Positions 1-7,219 of a DNA stretch of 32,058 nt are shown piece by piece; the first letter of the stretch is position 1, and each line of letters opens with the position of its first letter. Source of the stretch: a virus; the IMG/VR virus record IMGVR_UViG_3300009285_011519, positions 1-32,058 of that record. The stretch is one strand, 5' to 3'. Made by a program: the position numbers and the translations under genes. Under the pieces are notes generated by a model. That model was given only the letters and a program-made list of their open reading frames with translations. It was not told where the DNA came from and ran no database searches.

Positions 1-2
1 AT

Positions 3-149
3 TTTACAAACCTTGATCGTGTCACACATCACCCAAAGAAAATGGAGGAAGGAAACAACATTCCAAAGAAGGAGATGGAAATGGGGTCGCAAAGAATCGC
101 GCAAGTAGCAACCAACGCTTCAAACTGCCTGAAAGAGCTTGAAGGTTGA
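3..149 (+). CDS. 3' end of a gene cut by the window edge, unknown product
   Basis: An open frame enters from the left edge in frame 3 and runs 48 codons to TGA at 147-149. The C-terminal stretch is soluble, rich in Glu, Lys and Asn, and ends in CLKELEG. No signal, membrane segment or known motif is visible and I do not recognise the family. The DNA here is clearly richer in G+C than the A-rich genes that start around position 300, so this may belong to a different module from the one that follows. Reading-frame choice rests only on the long open run and ordinary amino-acid composition. Confidence 0.4.
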   Translation, partial: FTNLDRVTHHPKKMEEGNNIPKKEMEMGSQRIAQVATNASNCLKELEG

Positions 150-218
150 ATCAACCAACGCTGATCAATTCGCATTTCCCCTTGCGTGGGATGCTCTCCC
201 TTCCCCTCGCCGCCGCTG

Positions 219-464
219 ATGACGGGAATGGAAGCGTATTCCGCAGCAAAAGAGAGGGAGTTGGGCTGGGAGAAAACAGAGATTGAGAAAAAAGCATCTA
301 ATACTCGAACAGCCAACGAATTAAGAAACAAAGTTAACTACTTCATTAAAAACCATGAAAAAAACTACAAAAACTTCCTCAAAGAAAAAATTAAATTAAA
401 TAAAAAACATGAGAAATCTAACCTCAAAACAAAAAAAATTATTAAAAAATTGGTTCAAAGATAA
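219..464 (+). CDS. Possible small coiled-coil protein, uncertain
   Basis: An open frame of 81 codons from ATG 219 (an upstream ATG at 186 would add an unlikely proline-rich N-terminus). The first 30 residues are helical and charged (AAKERELGWEKTEIEKK); the remainder is Lys/Asn-rich. The last 56 bases overlap the better-supported gene at 409-597. The frame also runs through an AATTAAATTAAATAA stretch that serves as an untranslated leader elsewhere in this genome, so the 3' part may not be translated. Base composition switches from mixed to very A-rich in the middle of this frame, near position 300. Confidence 0.3.
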   Translation: MTGMEAYSAAKERELGWEKTEIEKKASNTRTANELRNKVNYFIKNHEKNYKNFLKEKIKLNKKHEKSNLKTKKIIKKLVQR

Positions 465-597
465 TTACAATGGAGGATGCATGTTTAATCTAGCAGATAA
501 AATAGACCATGAAACATACAAAAAAATAGAACAAATACATCCAACAGAAATACATTACCAAAATGTCAATAATTATCTAGAAGAATTAGCTAATTAA
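409..597 (+). CDS. Small conserved-type phage protein, unknown function
   Basis: A 62-residue protein starting MRNLTSKQKKLLKNWF and ending in a helical IHYQNVNNYLEELAN segment. The start follows an AT-only leader typical of this genome (AAATTAAATAAAAAAC) with no Shine-Dalgarno site. The composition is that of a soluble, mostly alpha-helical protein. No catalytic motif is visible and I give no function. Its stop overlaps the last 8 bases of the convergent endonuclease gene at 590-1003. Confidence 0.65.
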   Translation: MRNLTSKQKKLLKNWFKDNYNGGCMFNLADKIDHETYKKIEQIHPTEIHYQNVNNYLEELAN

Positions 598-1003
598 ATA
601 CATGCTTATCTGTCTTAAAAGACTTTAATTGTAATTTAGAAATAATATAATCATTATTATGTTGTTTCCTAAATCTTCTACAATCAAAAGAATTGGGATA
701 TTTATCAAAAAAATCAATAACAACTTTTGCTTGAGATCCCTTAAGCTTCAAATAAGGAAAAATAGCTTTAAGAAATAAATGTAATTCCCTTTTTGAACAC
801 AAAATCCACTTCCAAGCAATATTATGATTAGGATTTTTTGGGACATGTTGATCATTAACATTACCACCAAAAGTACTCTTAAACCAAAATAAAATATCCC
901 TATCTGTACTCGAAATAGTAAGTCTAAAATTAGAAGTAGCAGTAGTAATACAGCCTTCACCATCAATAAAACCAGCAGCATAAATTAAATCATTAACCTT
1001 CAT
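590..1003 (-). CDS. LAGLIDADG homing endonuclease, single-motif, free-standing
   Basis: A 137-residue protein whose N-terminus carries AAGFIDGEGCI (residues 9-19), a LAGLIDADG motif with the metal-binding Asp/Glu pair DGEG. It is followed by the usual beta-strand saddle (FRLTISSTDRDILFWFKSTFGG). There is one motif only, so it should act as a homodimer cutting a pseudopalindromic DNA site. It is not inside an intron that I can recognise. It sits alone on the minus strand between plus-strand genes, as free-standing homing endonucleases often do. The start follows an AT-only TTTAATTTATATG leader. Confidence 0.8.
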   Translation of the reverse strand: MKVNDLIYAAGFIDGEGCITTATSNFRLTISSTDRDILFWFKSTFGGNVNDQHVPKNPNHNIAWKWILCSKRELHLFLKAIFPYLKLKGSQAKVVIDFFDKYPNSFDCRRFRKQHNNDYIISKLQLKSFKTDKHVFN

Positions 1004-1063
1004 ATAAATTAAATTAAATAATTAATAAATTAATATTATCACACATTAGGCATATAGTCAAAT

Positions 1064-1552
1064 ATGAATAATGTTAGATACAACAAAAATATCCCGAATT
1101 GGTGCACCAATACACTAAAAGTCAAAGGAGAAGAAAAAATCCTACAAAAATTCAAGAAAAAAGCTCAAAACAAAAAAAACAAACTATCTTTAACTAAATT
1201 CTTACCATTACCAAAAGGACTAGAAGGAACTCAATCACCTCCAGACAAAAAGAAAAAAATTCAAAATTTAGCCTTAAAACTAAAATATGGAACAGACAAT
1301 TGGTATGATTGGGCGATAAAAAACTGGGGAATAAAATGGGATATAAAATGTGAATTCATGGATAACAATGAAGATGAATTAATCTATGAATTCGACTCAC
1401 CTTGGGGACCGCCATTAGAAGGATTCAGACAAATATCCAAAAAATATCCAAAACTAGTTTTCTTTCTAGATTATGACGAACCAGGAATGGCATTTAAAGG
1501 CATAAGCAAAATGCAAAAAGGTAAACTAGAAGACCATTGTATTAATTATTAA
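1064..1552 (+). CDS. Api92/YubB-like ferredoxin-fold phage protein (DUF1281-like)
   Basis: A 162-residue protein with the signature PNWCTNTLKVKG (residues 11-22) and a later WAIKNWGIKWDI segment. These match the conserved PNWCxNxLxxxG start and WGxKWD block of the DUF1281/Api92-like ferredoxin-fold family of phages and conjugative plasmids. The molecular role of that family is not established. The coding strand is extremely A-rich, like its two downstream neighbours, and the three genes read as one short operon ending at the terminator at 2358. Confidence 0.7.
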   Translation: MNNVRYNKNIPNWCTNTLKVKGEEKILQKFKKKAQNKKNKLSLTKFLPLPKGLEGTQSPPDKKKKIQNLALKLKYGTDNWYDWAIKNWGIKWDIKCEFMDNNEDELIYEFDSPWGPPLEGFRQISKKYPKLVFFLDYDEPGMAFKGISKMQKGKLEDHCINY

Positions 1553-1561
1553 CCAAAATAT

Positions 1562-1762
1562 ATGGACAAAGAAACTTATAAAGCATTAAAAACTATTACA
1601 AAAGCATTAAAAGATAGAATTTATTATGAATGGGGATTTTGGAATAAAAACAGCGAATATTGGGATGAAATAAAACAAATCGAAAATTGGATTGATAAAA
1701 TAGAAAAAGAAGAAGAAATTAAAGACAATGTAGAGACATATAAAAATATGCCCAAAATGTAA
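1562..1762 (+). CDS. Small acidic/aromatic protein, unknown
   Basis: A 66-residue protein (MDKETYKALKTITKALKDRIYYEWGFWN...) made of two probable amphipathic helices with many Trp, Tyr, Glu and Lys. No motif is recognised. It lies 9 bases after the Api92-like gene and 25 bases before the next gene, all on the same strand and with the same A-rich composition, so co-transcription is likely. It has no Shine-Dalgarno site; the leader is AACCAAAATAT. Confidence 0.6.
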   Translation: MDKETYKALKTITKALKDRIYYEWGFWNKNSEYWDEIKQIENWIDKIEKEEEIKDNVETYKNMPKM

Positions 1763-1787
1763 TATTAATAATTAATAAATAAACTAT

Positions 1788-2339
1788 ATGGGACTAGATC
1801 AATACTTAACCAAAAAAACTTACGTAAAAAACTGGAATTTTGAAAAACCAGAGGAAAAAAAAGAAGTAATAATAAAAATAGGAGGAAAAGAAGCAAAAAA
1901 CATTAAAAAAGAAAGAATATCAGAAATAACAGAAGATATGGGACAATGGCGAAAAGCCAATGCCATCCATAAATGGTTTGTAAAAAATATCCAAAAAGGA
2001 AATGATAACTGTAAAGAATATTATGTTTCAAAAGAAAACCTAGAAGACTTGCTCAAACTATGTGAAACAGTATTAAAATCATCAATATTAATTAAAGGAA
2101 AAATTAAAAACGGAGAACGCTACGAAAATGGGAAAATGGAACCGATTATGGAAGACGGAAAATACATCAAAAATCCTTTAATTGCCAAGAAATTACTACC
2201 AACAGAATCAGGATGTTTCTTCGGTAACACAGAATACGACCAATATTACATCCAAGACATAGAAAATACAATTAAAATAATAAAAGAAGCTTTAAAAGAT
2301 GCAAATAATGGAGACTTTTATTATTCATCCAGTTGGTAA
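1788..2339 (+). CDS. Conserved phage protein with WRKANAIHKWF block, function unknown
   Basis: A 183-residue protein starting MGLDQYLTKKTYVKNW. It has the blocks WRKANAIHKWFVKNIQ (about residues 46-61), CKEYYVS (about 67-73) and a C-terminal LLPTESGCFFGNTEYDQYY plus GDFYYSSSW tail. I recognise this pattern as a widespread phage hypothetical protein of constant layout, but know no assigned biochemical role. A family-typical full length suggests the gene is intact. It is the last gene before the terminator at 2358-2389. Confidence 0.7.
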   Translation: MGLDQYLTKKTYVKNWNFEKPEEKKEVIIKIGGKEAKNIKKERISEITEDMGQWRKANAIHKWFVKNIQKGNDNCKEYYVSKENLEDLLKLCETVLKSSILIKGKIKNGERYENGKMEPIMEDGKYIKNPLIAKKLLPTESGCFFGNTEYDQYYIQDIENTIKIIKEALKDANNGDFYYSSSW

Positions 2340-2357
2340 AATAAAAACAAAAGAATT

Positions 2358-2389
2358 AAGCCTCGCCCGACCAGCGAGGCTTTTTTTTT
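2358..2389 (+). terminator. Rho-independent terminator
   Basis: GCCTCGC (2360-2366) pairs with GCGAGGC (2374-2380) around a 7-base loop, followed by nine T (2381-2389). It lies 19 bases after the stop of the 1788-2339 gene and closes that operon. Confidence 0.92.
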
Positions 2390-2489
2390 AAAAATATAAA
2401 TAACAACTAATGAAATTGAAAAATTTACTTTTTTTTAAAATTTTAAATAATAACTAAGGAATTTGAAAATTCCCAAAATTTCCAAATCA

Positions 2490-2521
2490 AAAACCCGCCT
2501 TAAAAAAGCGGGATTTTTTTT
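2490..2521. terminator. Bidirectional terminator
   Basis: CCCGC (2494-2498) pairs with GCGGG (2508-2512). T-rich tracts follow on the plus strand (2514-2521), and A-rich flanks on the other side give a T tract for minus-strand transcripts. It is the likely end of the leftward replication transcript and a second stop for the rightward operon. Confidence 0.8.
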
Positions 2522-2539
2522 GACAATAACTAACCAGAT

Positions 2540-2750
2540 AACGAATAATTCACCCGGTGGAAAAAAAGCAGTTCGGGCTACTCCCTAAAAATTGAACGGT
2601 TTCGCCCGAAATTGGCATTGAAGCCAGCCTTATCCTAAATACGCATATCCCAGAGTCCTAATATTTCAAGTTAACCAGGATACCGATATGCTTGGTAAAA
2701 TTAATTTTATTCAGATGCTGTATATTATTCAACCGGAGCATACTTATCTG
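2540..2750 (-). ncRNA. Intergenic region with inverted repeats, possible structured 3' RNA of the replication transcript
   Basis: About 210 bases lie between tRNA-Thr and the bidirectional terminator, with no convincing gene. Inverted repeats are visible: TTCGGGC/GCCCGAA (around 2572-2611), GCATATC/GATATGC (around 2642-2691) enclosing TCCT/AGGA, and CAGAT/ATCTG next to the tRNA. On the minus strand this would be the 3' untranslated end of the replication operon. It could be a processed RNA or a degenerate tRNA cluster; I could not fold a second complete cloverleaf. Confidence 0.35.
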
Positions 2751-2821
2751 AGCCTAGCCGAGGAATTGGACCCCGAATTGATGCTTACAAAGCAACTGTT
2801 ATACCATTTAACTAGCAAGGC
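2751..2821 (-). tRNA. tRNA-Thr (anticodon UGU)
   Basis: Read on the minus strand from 2821, a full cloverleaf of 71 bases can be drawn. Acceptor GCCTTGC/GCTAGGC has six of seven pairs; the D arm is GTTA-AATGGTA-TAAC. The anticodon arm GTTGC-TTTGTAA-GCATC (one mismatch) has TGT as the anticodon. There is a 4-base variable loop and a T arm CGGGG-TCCAATT-CCTCG. CCA is not encoded. The first base is the complement of the last base of the helicase stop codon, so the tRNA must be cut from the helicase mRNA. Confidence 0.8.
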
Positions 2822-4557
2822 TATTTTACCCAATCATCATACGCTTTTAATGCAGCTACCGCATCAGAATTTTGACTAGATTCGGATTTTTTATCACTAT
2901 CGGCGTCATAGTAAAATCTTCCAAAGGCAAAGTCGAATACTGCACTTGTTGAAACTCCTGTTTTGCGGTTTTTAATTAGCCAAATTTTAGATTGATTAGT
3001 TGAAAGTCCAAAATCATCTTTTTCTCGTCCGATAAAAAATACTGTATCCGCTTCTTGAGCAATACCTAAACTACTTCTTATATCATTTAAATCAGGAATC
3101 TTGGCATTGGTTTTGCGCACATGAACCGGAAGTAGAATAATCAATCCTCGTTTAATTGCCAATCGTTTTAAAGCACGAACTGTCTCCGTAATTGCATCCG
3201 CTGCATTAGAATAATTCCCCTTAGGTGCTCGTAAAAACCCCAAATGATCTATGCAAACAACCTTGATTCCCCATTTTACTATAGCTTTTTCTATAACGTC
3301 AACAACCCATTCTGTATCCCCGGATTCATTGAACCGTGGCATGTATATTGGCGTGTTTATATCCGCCCCCATAATCTGGAATTTTTGCCATAATGGCCTA
3401 GCTAAAACTTCATAAGAAAACCAAAGGCTTGGTAATTTTTCTCGTTTTGTTTGCCCTCCAGAAGACAATGTCACTGACCAATCTTGCATAATTGTGGTTT
3501 TTCCGCAACCCGTCTGTCCAGCCACAATCACCACATCGCCTAGGGAAAAACCACCTAATAAAACATCATCAAAGGGCTTCATATCTAGGGGAAAAAAATT
3601 TTCTGAATCAATAATCTGAAGGTCGGCAACTTCCGATGCGTGCAGTGATTCTTTGGGATCTGATTCAGCCGGAGCATTATTTGATTCAGAATGGGAATCA
3701 TCTAACTGCTTCTCCCCTTTTTCTCCTTCTGGTGCTGGCCCCCAAGTCTTATTCCCTGAAACACTTTGTGAATAATCTCTGCCGTAGGGATTAGCCCGAA
3801 CTTCTTTTTGGCCAATGGAATTCCAAATTGTGCGCACCTCATATGAAGATAATGAAGGACTATTTTTTGAATTAGCCGCTTCAAACATTTGCCAGCCGAT
3901 AGTTGCCCATAAACTGGGATGCAATTTTGCGTGGATAGAGCCTGCGAACTTTGTCATCGCATCATTACGACCACCTTCCCCGCTTCCCTGATAATCCAAA
4001 CCACTTTCAGACATTTTGGGGTAAGGAGATTGTCCAGAGGTTGCGTACCACGGTAAAACATTCCTTGACGCCTTGAGAGCCTCTAGGAAGAGTTTTTTAG
4101 TGTTTTTCGACATCTTGGCTACAGGTAGGTCATTTATCACTGTGTAGGCGCCTTTTGTAGAAGTTGAGCCTGCGGCGACAACGTAGCCCCCCTCCCCACG
4201 TTGATCGATATGAGGAAAAACTCTTACGGAGTTTTTAAATTCTGGCTCGTAGGTCAGATACCAATGTTTTCCGCCACCTCCTGTTTTTACTGTATATGTT
4301 TCATCTTTAATAAAATCCAAGTCACCATCAGCTTCAGCATCGATGACAACTAGGTTTGATATGCGCCCAGTGACTATTCCAATCTGGGCTTCAGGATATT
4401 GGTCCCACCACATCAAAAATTCCTCAGGAGTAGCCCTTTGCGTTTGAAATTTTTTCCATGTAACTAGTGGAATTTTGTTATTCCCCACAGGAATAATAGA
4501 CCACCCACGAGAAAGGTAAATAAGCGCCAATTGAATCATTTTATCCTTATTTTCCAT
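2821..4557 (-). CDS. Prim-pol/DnaB-type primase-helicase
   Basis: A 578-residue replication protein. Residues about 8-170 resemble the bifunctional primase/polymerase fold: RGWSIIPVGNNKIPLVTWK, VVIDAEAD with the metal-binding D-x-E at 73-75, and a glycine-rich KTGGGGKHWYLT. A middle linker is acidic and disordered (about 278-305). The C-terminal RecA-like motor has Walker A AGQTGCGKT (346-354), Walker B VVCIDHLG and a late HVRKT/DIRSSLGIAQEADTV region as in DnaB. It should prime and unwind the phage fork. The ATG at 4557 overlaps the HNH stop by 11 bases; the frame stays open to 4593, so a 12-residue longer form is possible. tRNA-Thr begins at its stop codon. Confidence 0.88.
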   Translation of the reverse strand: MENKDKMIQLALIYLSRGWSIIPVGNNKIPLVTWKKFQTQRATPEEFLMWWDQYPEAQIGIVTGRISNLVVIDAEADGDLDFIKDETYTVKTGGGGKHWYLTYEPEFKNSVRVFPHIDQRGEGGYVVAAGSTSTKGAYTVINDLPVAKMSKNTKKLFLEALKASRNVLPWYATSGQSPYPKMSESGLDYQGSGEGGRNDAMTKFAGSIHAKLHPSLWATIGWQMFEAANSKNSPSLSSYEVRTIWNSIGQKEVRANPYGRDYSQSVSGNKTWGPAPEGEKGEKQLDDSHSESNNAPAESDPKESLHASEVADLQIIDSENFFPLDMKPFDDVLLGGFSLGDVVIVAGQTGCGKTTIMQDWSVTLSSGGQTKREKLPSLWFSYEVLARPLWQKFQIMGADINTPIYMPRFNESGDTEWVVDVIEKAIVKWGIKVVCIDHLGFLRAPKGNYSNAADAITETVRALKRLAIKRGLIILLPVHVRKTNAKIPDLNDIRSSLGIAQEADTVFFIGREKDDFGLSTNQSKIWLIKNRKTGVSTSAVFDFAFGRFYYDADSDKKSESSQNSDAVAALKAYDDWVK

Positions 4558-5305
4558 AATAATCCGTTTTATTACTTTTTCTAATATTTTCATCCCACCA
4601 CATCGGTTGTAGGTTTGTATAATGGCAAGCTATTAAAAATTGTTCCCTACTAGTTAAATCAAAATTAGCTAAAGCTAATTTATGATCAATATGCCATCCA
4701 CGATAAGCCCAATTATCCCAACTCATTCCTGGTTGAAATTTATTCTCAATCCATATTTTTAATTCATCTATCGTACAACCTAAATCCCTCACAGCAGACC
4801 CTGCCTTATAACCCCTCTTTATTGCGTTATATAAACGATTTCTCAGCGCATCAGCTAATTTAAACTGAATATTTGTTTTTAATTTTAATTTTTTATACTT
4901 ATAGCTTTCTAATAAAAGATTTTCTTTATTTTTTACATAATATTCTTTATGATATGATAAAACTTTTTCCCTGTTGTTTACATAATATTCTTTTTGTTTT
5001 AATAAAATAGTTATCTTATTTTTTCTACAATATTCCCTACCATTTAATGAAATTCTTGCTCTATTTCTTATACACCATTTTTTATATCTTAATAAAATAT
5101 TTTCCTTATTTTTTATATAATATTCTTTATTATATAGTAAAGCGCTTGCCTTATTTTTCATACGGTATTCTCCTTGATATAATGAAATACTTTTCTCATT
5201 TTTTATTTGATACTCTTTTTGTTTTAACGAAATACTTTTCTTATTTTTTTTATAGTATTCTCTAAAATATTCCTTTTTAGATATTTTTTCAGTTAAATTA
5301 TTCAT
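4547..5305 (-). CDS. HNH endonuclease with eight 15-residue N-terminal repeats
   Basis: A 252-residue protein. Residues about 10-140 are a tandem array with period 15 (units such as KEYQIKNEKSISLYQ and KEYYIKNKENILLRY). The C-terminal domain has GWHIDHKLALANFDL and CHYTNLQPMW, an HNH-type nuclease core with the catalytic His in HIDHK. A paralog with a near-identical C-terminus lies at 24464-25090. The gene is wedged between the helicase loader (4-base gap) and the helicase (11-base overlap), which fits insertion of a free-standing homing endonuclease beside a conserved replication gene. I start at ATG 5305 rather than an earlier in-frame ATG inside the upstream gene. Confidence 0.85.
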   Translation of the reverse strand: MNNLTEKISKKEYFREYYKKNKKSISLKQKEYQIKNEKSISLYQGEYRMKNKASALLYNKEYYIKNKENILLRYKKWCIRNRARISLNGREYCRKNKITILLKQKEYYVNNREKVLSYHKEYYVKNKENLLLESYKYKKLKLKTNIQFKLADALRNRLYNAIKRGYKAGSAVRDLGCTIDELKIWIENKFQPGMSWDNWAYRGWHIDHKLALANFDLTSREQFLIACHYTNLQPMWWDENIRKSNKTDYYGK

Positions 5306-5309
5306 ATTT

Positions 5310-6008
5310 TTAATCAACACTTAATCTCTTATCCCGATCTAAAAATTCCACTATTGTGCAATACCCAAACAATCTCGATGCCAATCTTTCTCCAAAGACT
5401 GACTTAAAATTTTCTTGCTTTACATTTGTGGTTAAAATAAAAGGTAAAAATGAGTTGAAGCGCCGCTCTAGAAACATCATTAGTTTATCCAACTCAAATT
5501 CAGTAAGAGCCTTAGATGAAATATCATCAATAAAAAGAATCCCATTAAACATTCCAGAGGTGTTATTTAATTTGCTCCAAACGGAATTTAAATCATCATA
5601 GGATCCATTAAAAAATTCATTTTTGATGGTAGAAAAAGCTTCAGAATAAGTGGTCATATAAGCCACCATTTCAGGATTTTGTTTAATCAACTCATGAATC
5701 ACAGCATAGGCCGCATGGGTTTTGCCACTACCAGCCGGGCCGCAGAAAATAGTCCCAACTTTGTCATTTTCTTCAGGAGGTTTAAGCATCTCTGAAATTG
5801 CTCGATTAACAGCCACGGAATTATAACCAAGGTCTTTTATTGAAGCATTTTTAAATCGTTCTGGTATTTTAGATTCAATTAGGCTTCTCTTTTTATCAAA
5901 CATAGAATCCACGACCACAGTACAAAGCTCGATAGCCTTTCCGGGGTTATCTTTTTGCATGCGCTCGATCCTTTCATCCCTATTTTCAAAACTATAAATT
6001 GATGCCAT
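5310..6008 (-). CDS. DnaC/IstB-like AAA+ helicase loader
   Basis: A 232-residue ATPase with Walker A CGPAGSGKTHAAYA, Walker B GILFIDDIS (DD pair), sensor segment PFILTTNVKQENF and a C-terminal arginine-containing ERLASRLFGYCTIVEF. These are the hallmarks of DnaC/DnaI-type loaders that place the replicative helicase at the origin. I choose ATG 6008 because it follows the initiator stop by 4 bases with the genome-typical AAATAAATATATG leader. An upstream ATG at 6071 would overlap the initiator gene by 59 bases. The loader and helicase genes are now separated by the inserted HNH gene. Confidence 0.88.
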   Translation of the reverse strand: MASIYSFENRDERIERMQKDNPGKAIELCTVVVDSMFDKKRSLIESKIPERFKNASIKDLGYNSVAVNRAISEMLKPPEENDKVGTIFCGPAGSGKTHAAYAVIHELIKQNPEMVAYMTTYSEAFSTIKNEFFNGSYDDLNSVWSKLNNTSGMFNGILFIDDISSKALTEFELDKLMMFLERRFNSFLPFILTTNVKQENFKSVFGERLASRLFGYCTIVEFLDRDKRLSVD

Positions 6009-6012
6009 ATAT

Positions 6013-7023
6013 TTATTTTGAATGAGTCCTTTCCCACTCCTCTTTGTCTTTTCGCTGTTGTTCTCTATCAACCTCTATCCTTTTTTTTATTAATTCATCA
6101 CTATCAGCTCGTTGTTCCGGAGTACTTATTGACCGTTGAGCCCAGAGGCCATTATTTTTATTCAAATATGTCTCTATTGCATCTACTTTAGAACAAAAAG
6201 CAAAAATATTTGATGCCTGGGGTATAAACTTTTCCTCCCTTTTTTCCAAATATTTATTTATCAACTCCTTTAATTCCCCCATAGTATAAACAAGTAGGGT
6301 CATTTTTATTATGTCTCTAGTGGTAGGAATGGCAAATGGTTTTTGCTTTCCAACAAATTTTGATGGAAAGAGTGGAAGAAAGGAGGCAATAGCTTCATTC
6401 ACCATATCGTAGGTAATTTTCTTTTCTCCAGTTTCATATTTACTTACTTTTTCTTGAAAGCTAATTGGTAAATTTTTATCACCATTTAAATCGTTTTGCG
6501 CCGAAGGCGCAAGTATCTTTTTGCTATTGTCTTCTGTATTGTCTACTGCTATTGTCTTAATTACATGTGTCATATCTGGGTGTGAGATGTGTCGTTTCTG
6601 GGTGTGAGATGTGTCATTTATGGACACTGATGCGTCATTCTTGACACATCCAGATGTTTCATTTTTGACACTTGTAATTAGATGTGTCATTTTTGAATCA
6701 TCTATAGGAACACTTTTATTAAAACGCTTCTTTGCTTTTAATACAACAATACACTTTCCATAAGGAGTGCGCAAGGTGGTTATATAGCCATTATCCTCCA
6801 ACACATCCATCCATCGGCCATAAGTTGACCTAGAAATGCCCAAATCAGTCTTAATATCTTCGTATCTTATTGGTTTATTACCAAGAACTTTGCCTTTTTC
6901 CTGGGCGGTAATGACTGTTATTTTATCGATTAGCCACATGAATAACCAAACAGCCTCTCCGAGTTGCTTGCAGTGCTGTGGATCGAGTAGATTATTGGAT
7001 ACTTCGATGAAAAATCCTTTCAT
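6013..7023 (-). CDS. Replication initiator with winged helix, embedded origin
   Basis: A 336-residue protein. Residues about 1-100 form a helix-turn-helix/winged-helix DNA-binding region (WLFMWLIDKIT, YEDIKTDLGISRSTYGRWMDVLEDNGYI). The middle (about 105-160) is low-complexity Ser/Thr/Asn/His-rich and is encoded by a DNA iteron array. The C-terminus (about 200-330) is helical, like DnaD-type or O-protein regions that contact helicase or loader. Position at the head of an initiator-loader-helicase operon and the internal repeats match the lambda O type of arrangement. Expression starts from the promoter at 7171-7199 through a leader with a terminator-like hairpin. Confidence 0.8.
   Translation of the reverse strand: MKGFFIEVSNNLLDPQHCKQLGEAVWLFMWLIDKITVITAQEKGKVLGNKPIRYEDIKTDLGISRSTYGRWMDVLEDNGYITTLRTPYGKCIVVLKAKKRFNKSVPIDDSKMTHLITSVKNETSGCVKNDASVSINDTSHTQKRHISHPDMTHVIKTIAVDNTEDNSKKILAPSAQNDLNGDKNLPISFQEKVSKYETGEKKITYDMVNEAIASFLPLFPSKFVGKQKPFAIPTTRDIIKMTLLVYTMGELKELINKYLEKREEKFIPQASNIFAFCSKVDAIETYLNKNNGLWAQRSISTPEQRADSDELIKKRIEVDREQQRKDKEEWERTHSK
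6564..6694. repeat. Iteron array, probable replication origin inside the initiator gene
   Basis: Six direct copies of GATGTGTCATTT-like sequence start at 6564, 6586, 6608, 6629, 6653 and 6681. The first three are spaced exactly 22 bases apart; the second and third share CTGGGTGTGAGATGTGTC. One inverted copy (TTGACACATC) lies at 6641-6650. Spacing of about two helical turns and placement inside the initiator coding sequence are those of a phage theta origin. The protein segment it encodes is low-complexity, as expected when DNA function constrains the sequence. Confidence 0.82.
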
Positions 7024-7034
7024 AATAGTTTAAA

Positions 7035-7154
7035 TTATAATTCCAAACAAAAAAAGTTAGAGGATGACCCAGGCCTACGACAGCCCAAAAACCCTCTAAC
7101 TTTTGTTGCCAACAATTTTTTATTATTCGTAGTTTGGATCATATTATTTTTCAT
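7035..7154 (-). CDS. Possible 39-codon leader ORF over the attenuator hairpin
   Basis: ATG at 7154 lies about 10 bases from the predicted start of the 7171-7199 promoter, and the frame (MKNNMIQTTNNKKLLATK...) ends at TAA 7037-7035. It crosses the whole terminator-like hairpin at 7049-7104 and stops 11 bases before the initiator ATG. It could be a leader peptide whose translation decides whether the hairpin forms, or chance. The N-terminal half is ordinary; the C-terminal half merely translates the hairpin. Confidence 0.3.
   Translation of the reverse strand: MKNNMIQTTNNKKLLATKVRGFLGCRRPGSSSNFFCLEL
7049..7104 (-). promoter_or_regulatory. Terminator-like attenuator in the replication leader
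   Basis: On the minus strand AAAAGTTAGAGG (7104-7093) pairs with CCTCTAACTTTT (7063-7052), and the T run continues to 7049. The loop holds a smaller GGC/GCC stem. It lies between the promoter at 7171-7199 and the initiator start at 7023, so it would stop replication transcripts early unless overridden, or define a discrete short RNA of about 115 bases. A perfect 13-base palindrome TTGTTGCCAACAA (7103-7115) abuts it and may be a protein site. Confidence 0.65.
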
Positions 7155-7170
7155 TTTTAAAAGCGTTTTA

Positions 7171-7199
7171 AATATATAGTCTTTTTCACCTTTTGTCAA
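7171..7199 (-). promoter_or_regulatory. Sigma70-type promoter of the replication operon
   Basis: TTGACA (7199-7194), 17-base spacer starting AAAGGTGAA, then TATATT (7176-7171). It predicts a start near 7164. It matches the other repeated phage promoters in the TTGACAAAA core. Confidence 0.88.
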
Positions 7200-7219
7200 G
7201 GGTTGAAATATGTGTAAGT

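Noticed and set aside
29-331. Minus-strand open frame of 100 codons
   Set aside because: It is antisense to a better frame, has poor composition with Phe/Ser runs and no leader like other genes.
355-399. A 14-codon frame MKKTTKTSSKKKLN in front of the 409 gene
   Set aside because: Its leader and stop position are attractive, but at 14 codons chance in A-rich DNA cannot be excluded.
2688-2879. Plus-strand open frame of 63 codons
   Set aside because: It overlaps the tRNA-Thr and the 3' end of the helicase gene on the other strand, and is best explained as chance.
5047-5265. Plus-strand open frame full of Tyr/Phe repeats
   Set aside because: It is the antisense shadow of the 15-residue repeat array of the HNH gene.
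4900-5280. Possible CRISPR-like array, because of regular 45-base repeats
   Set aside because: The repeats are in-frame codons of an HNH protein (15 residues) without unique spacers, so they are protein repeats.
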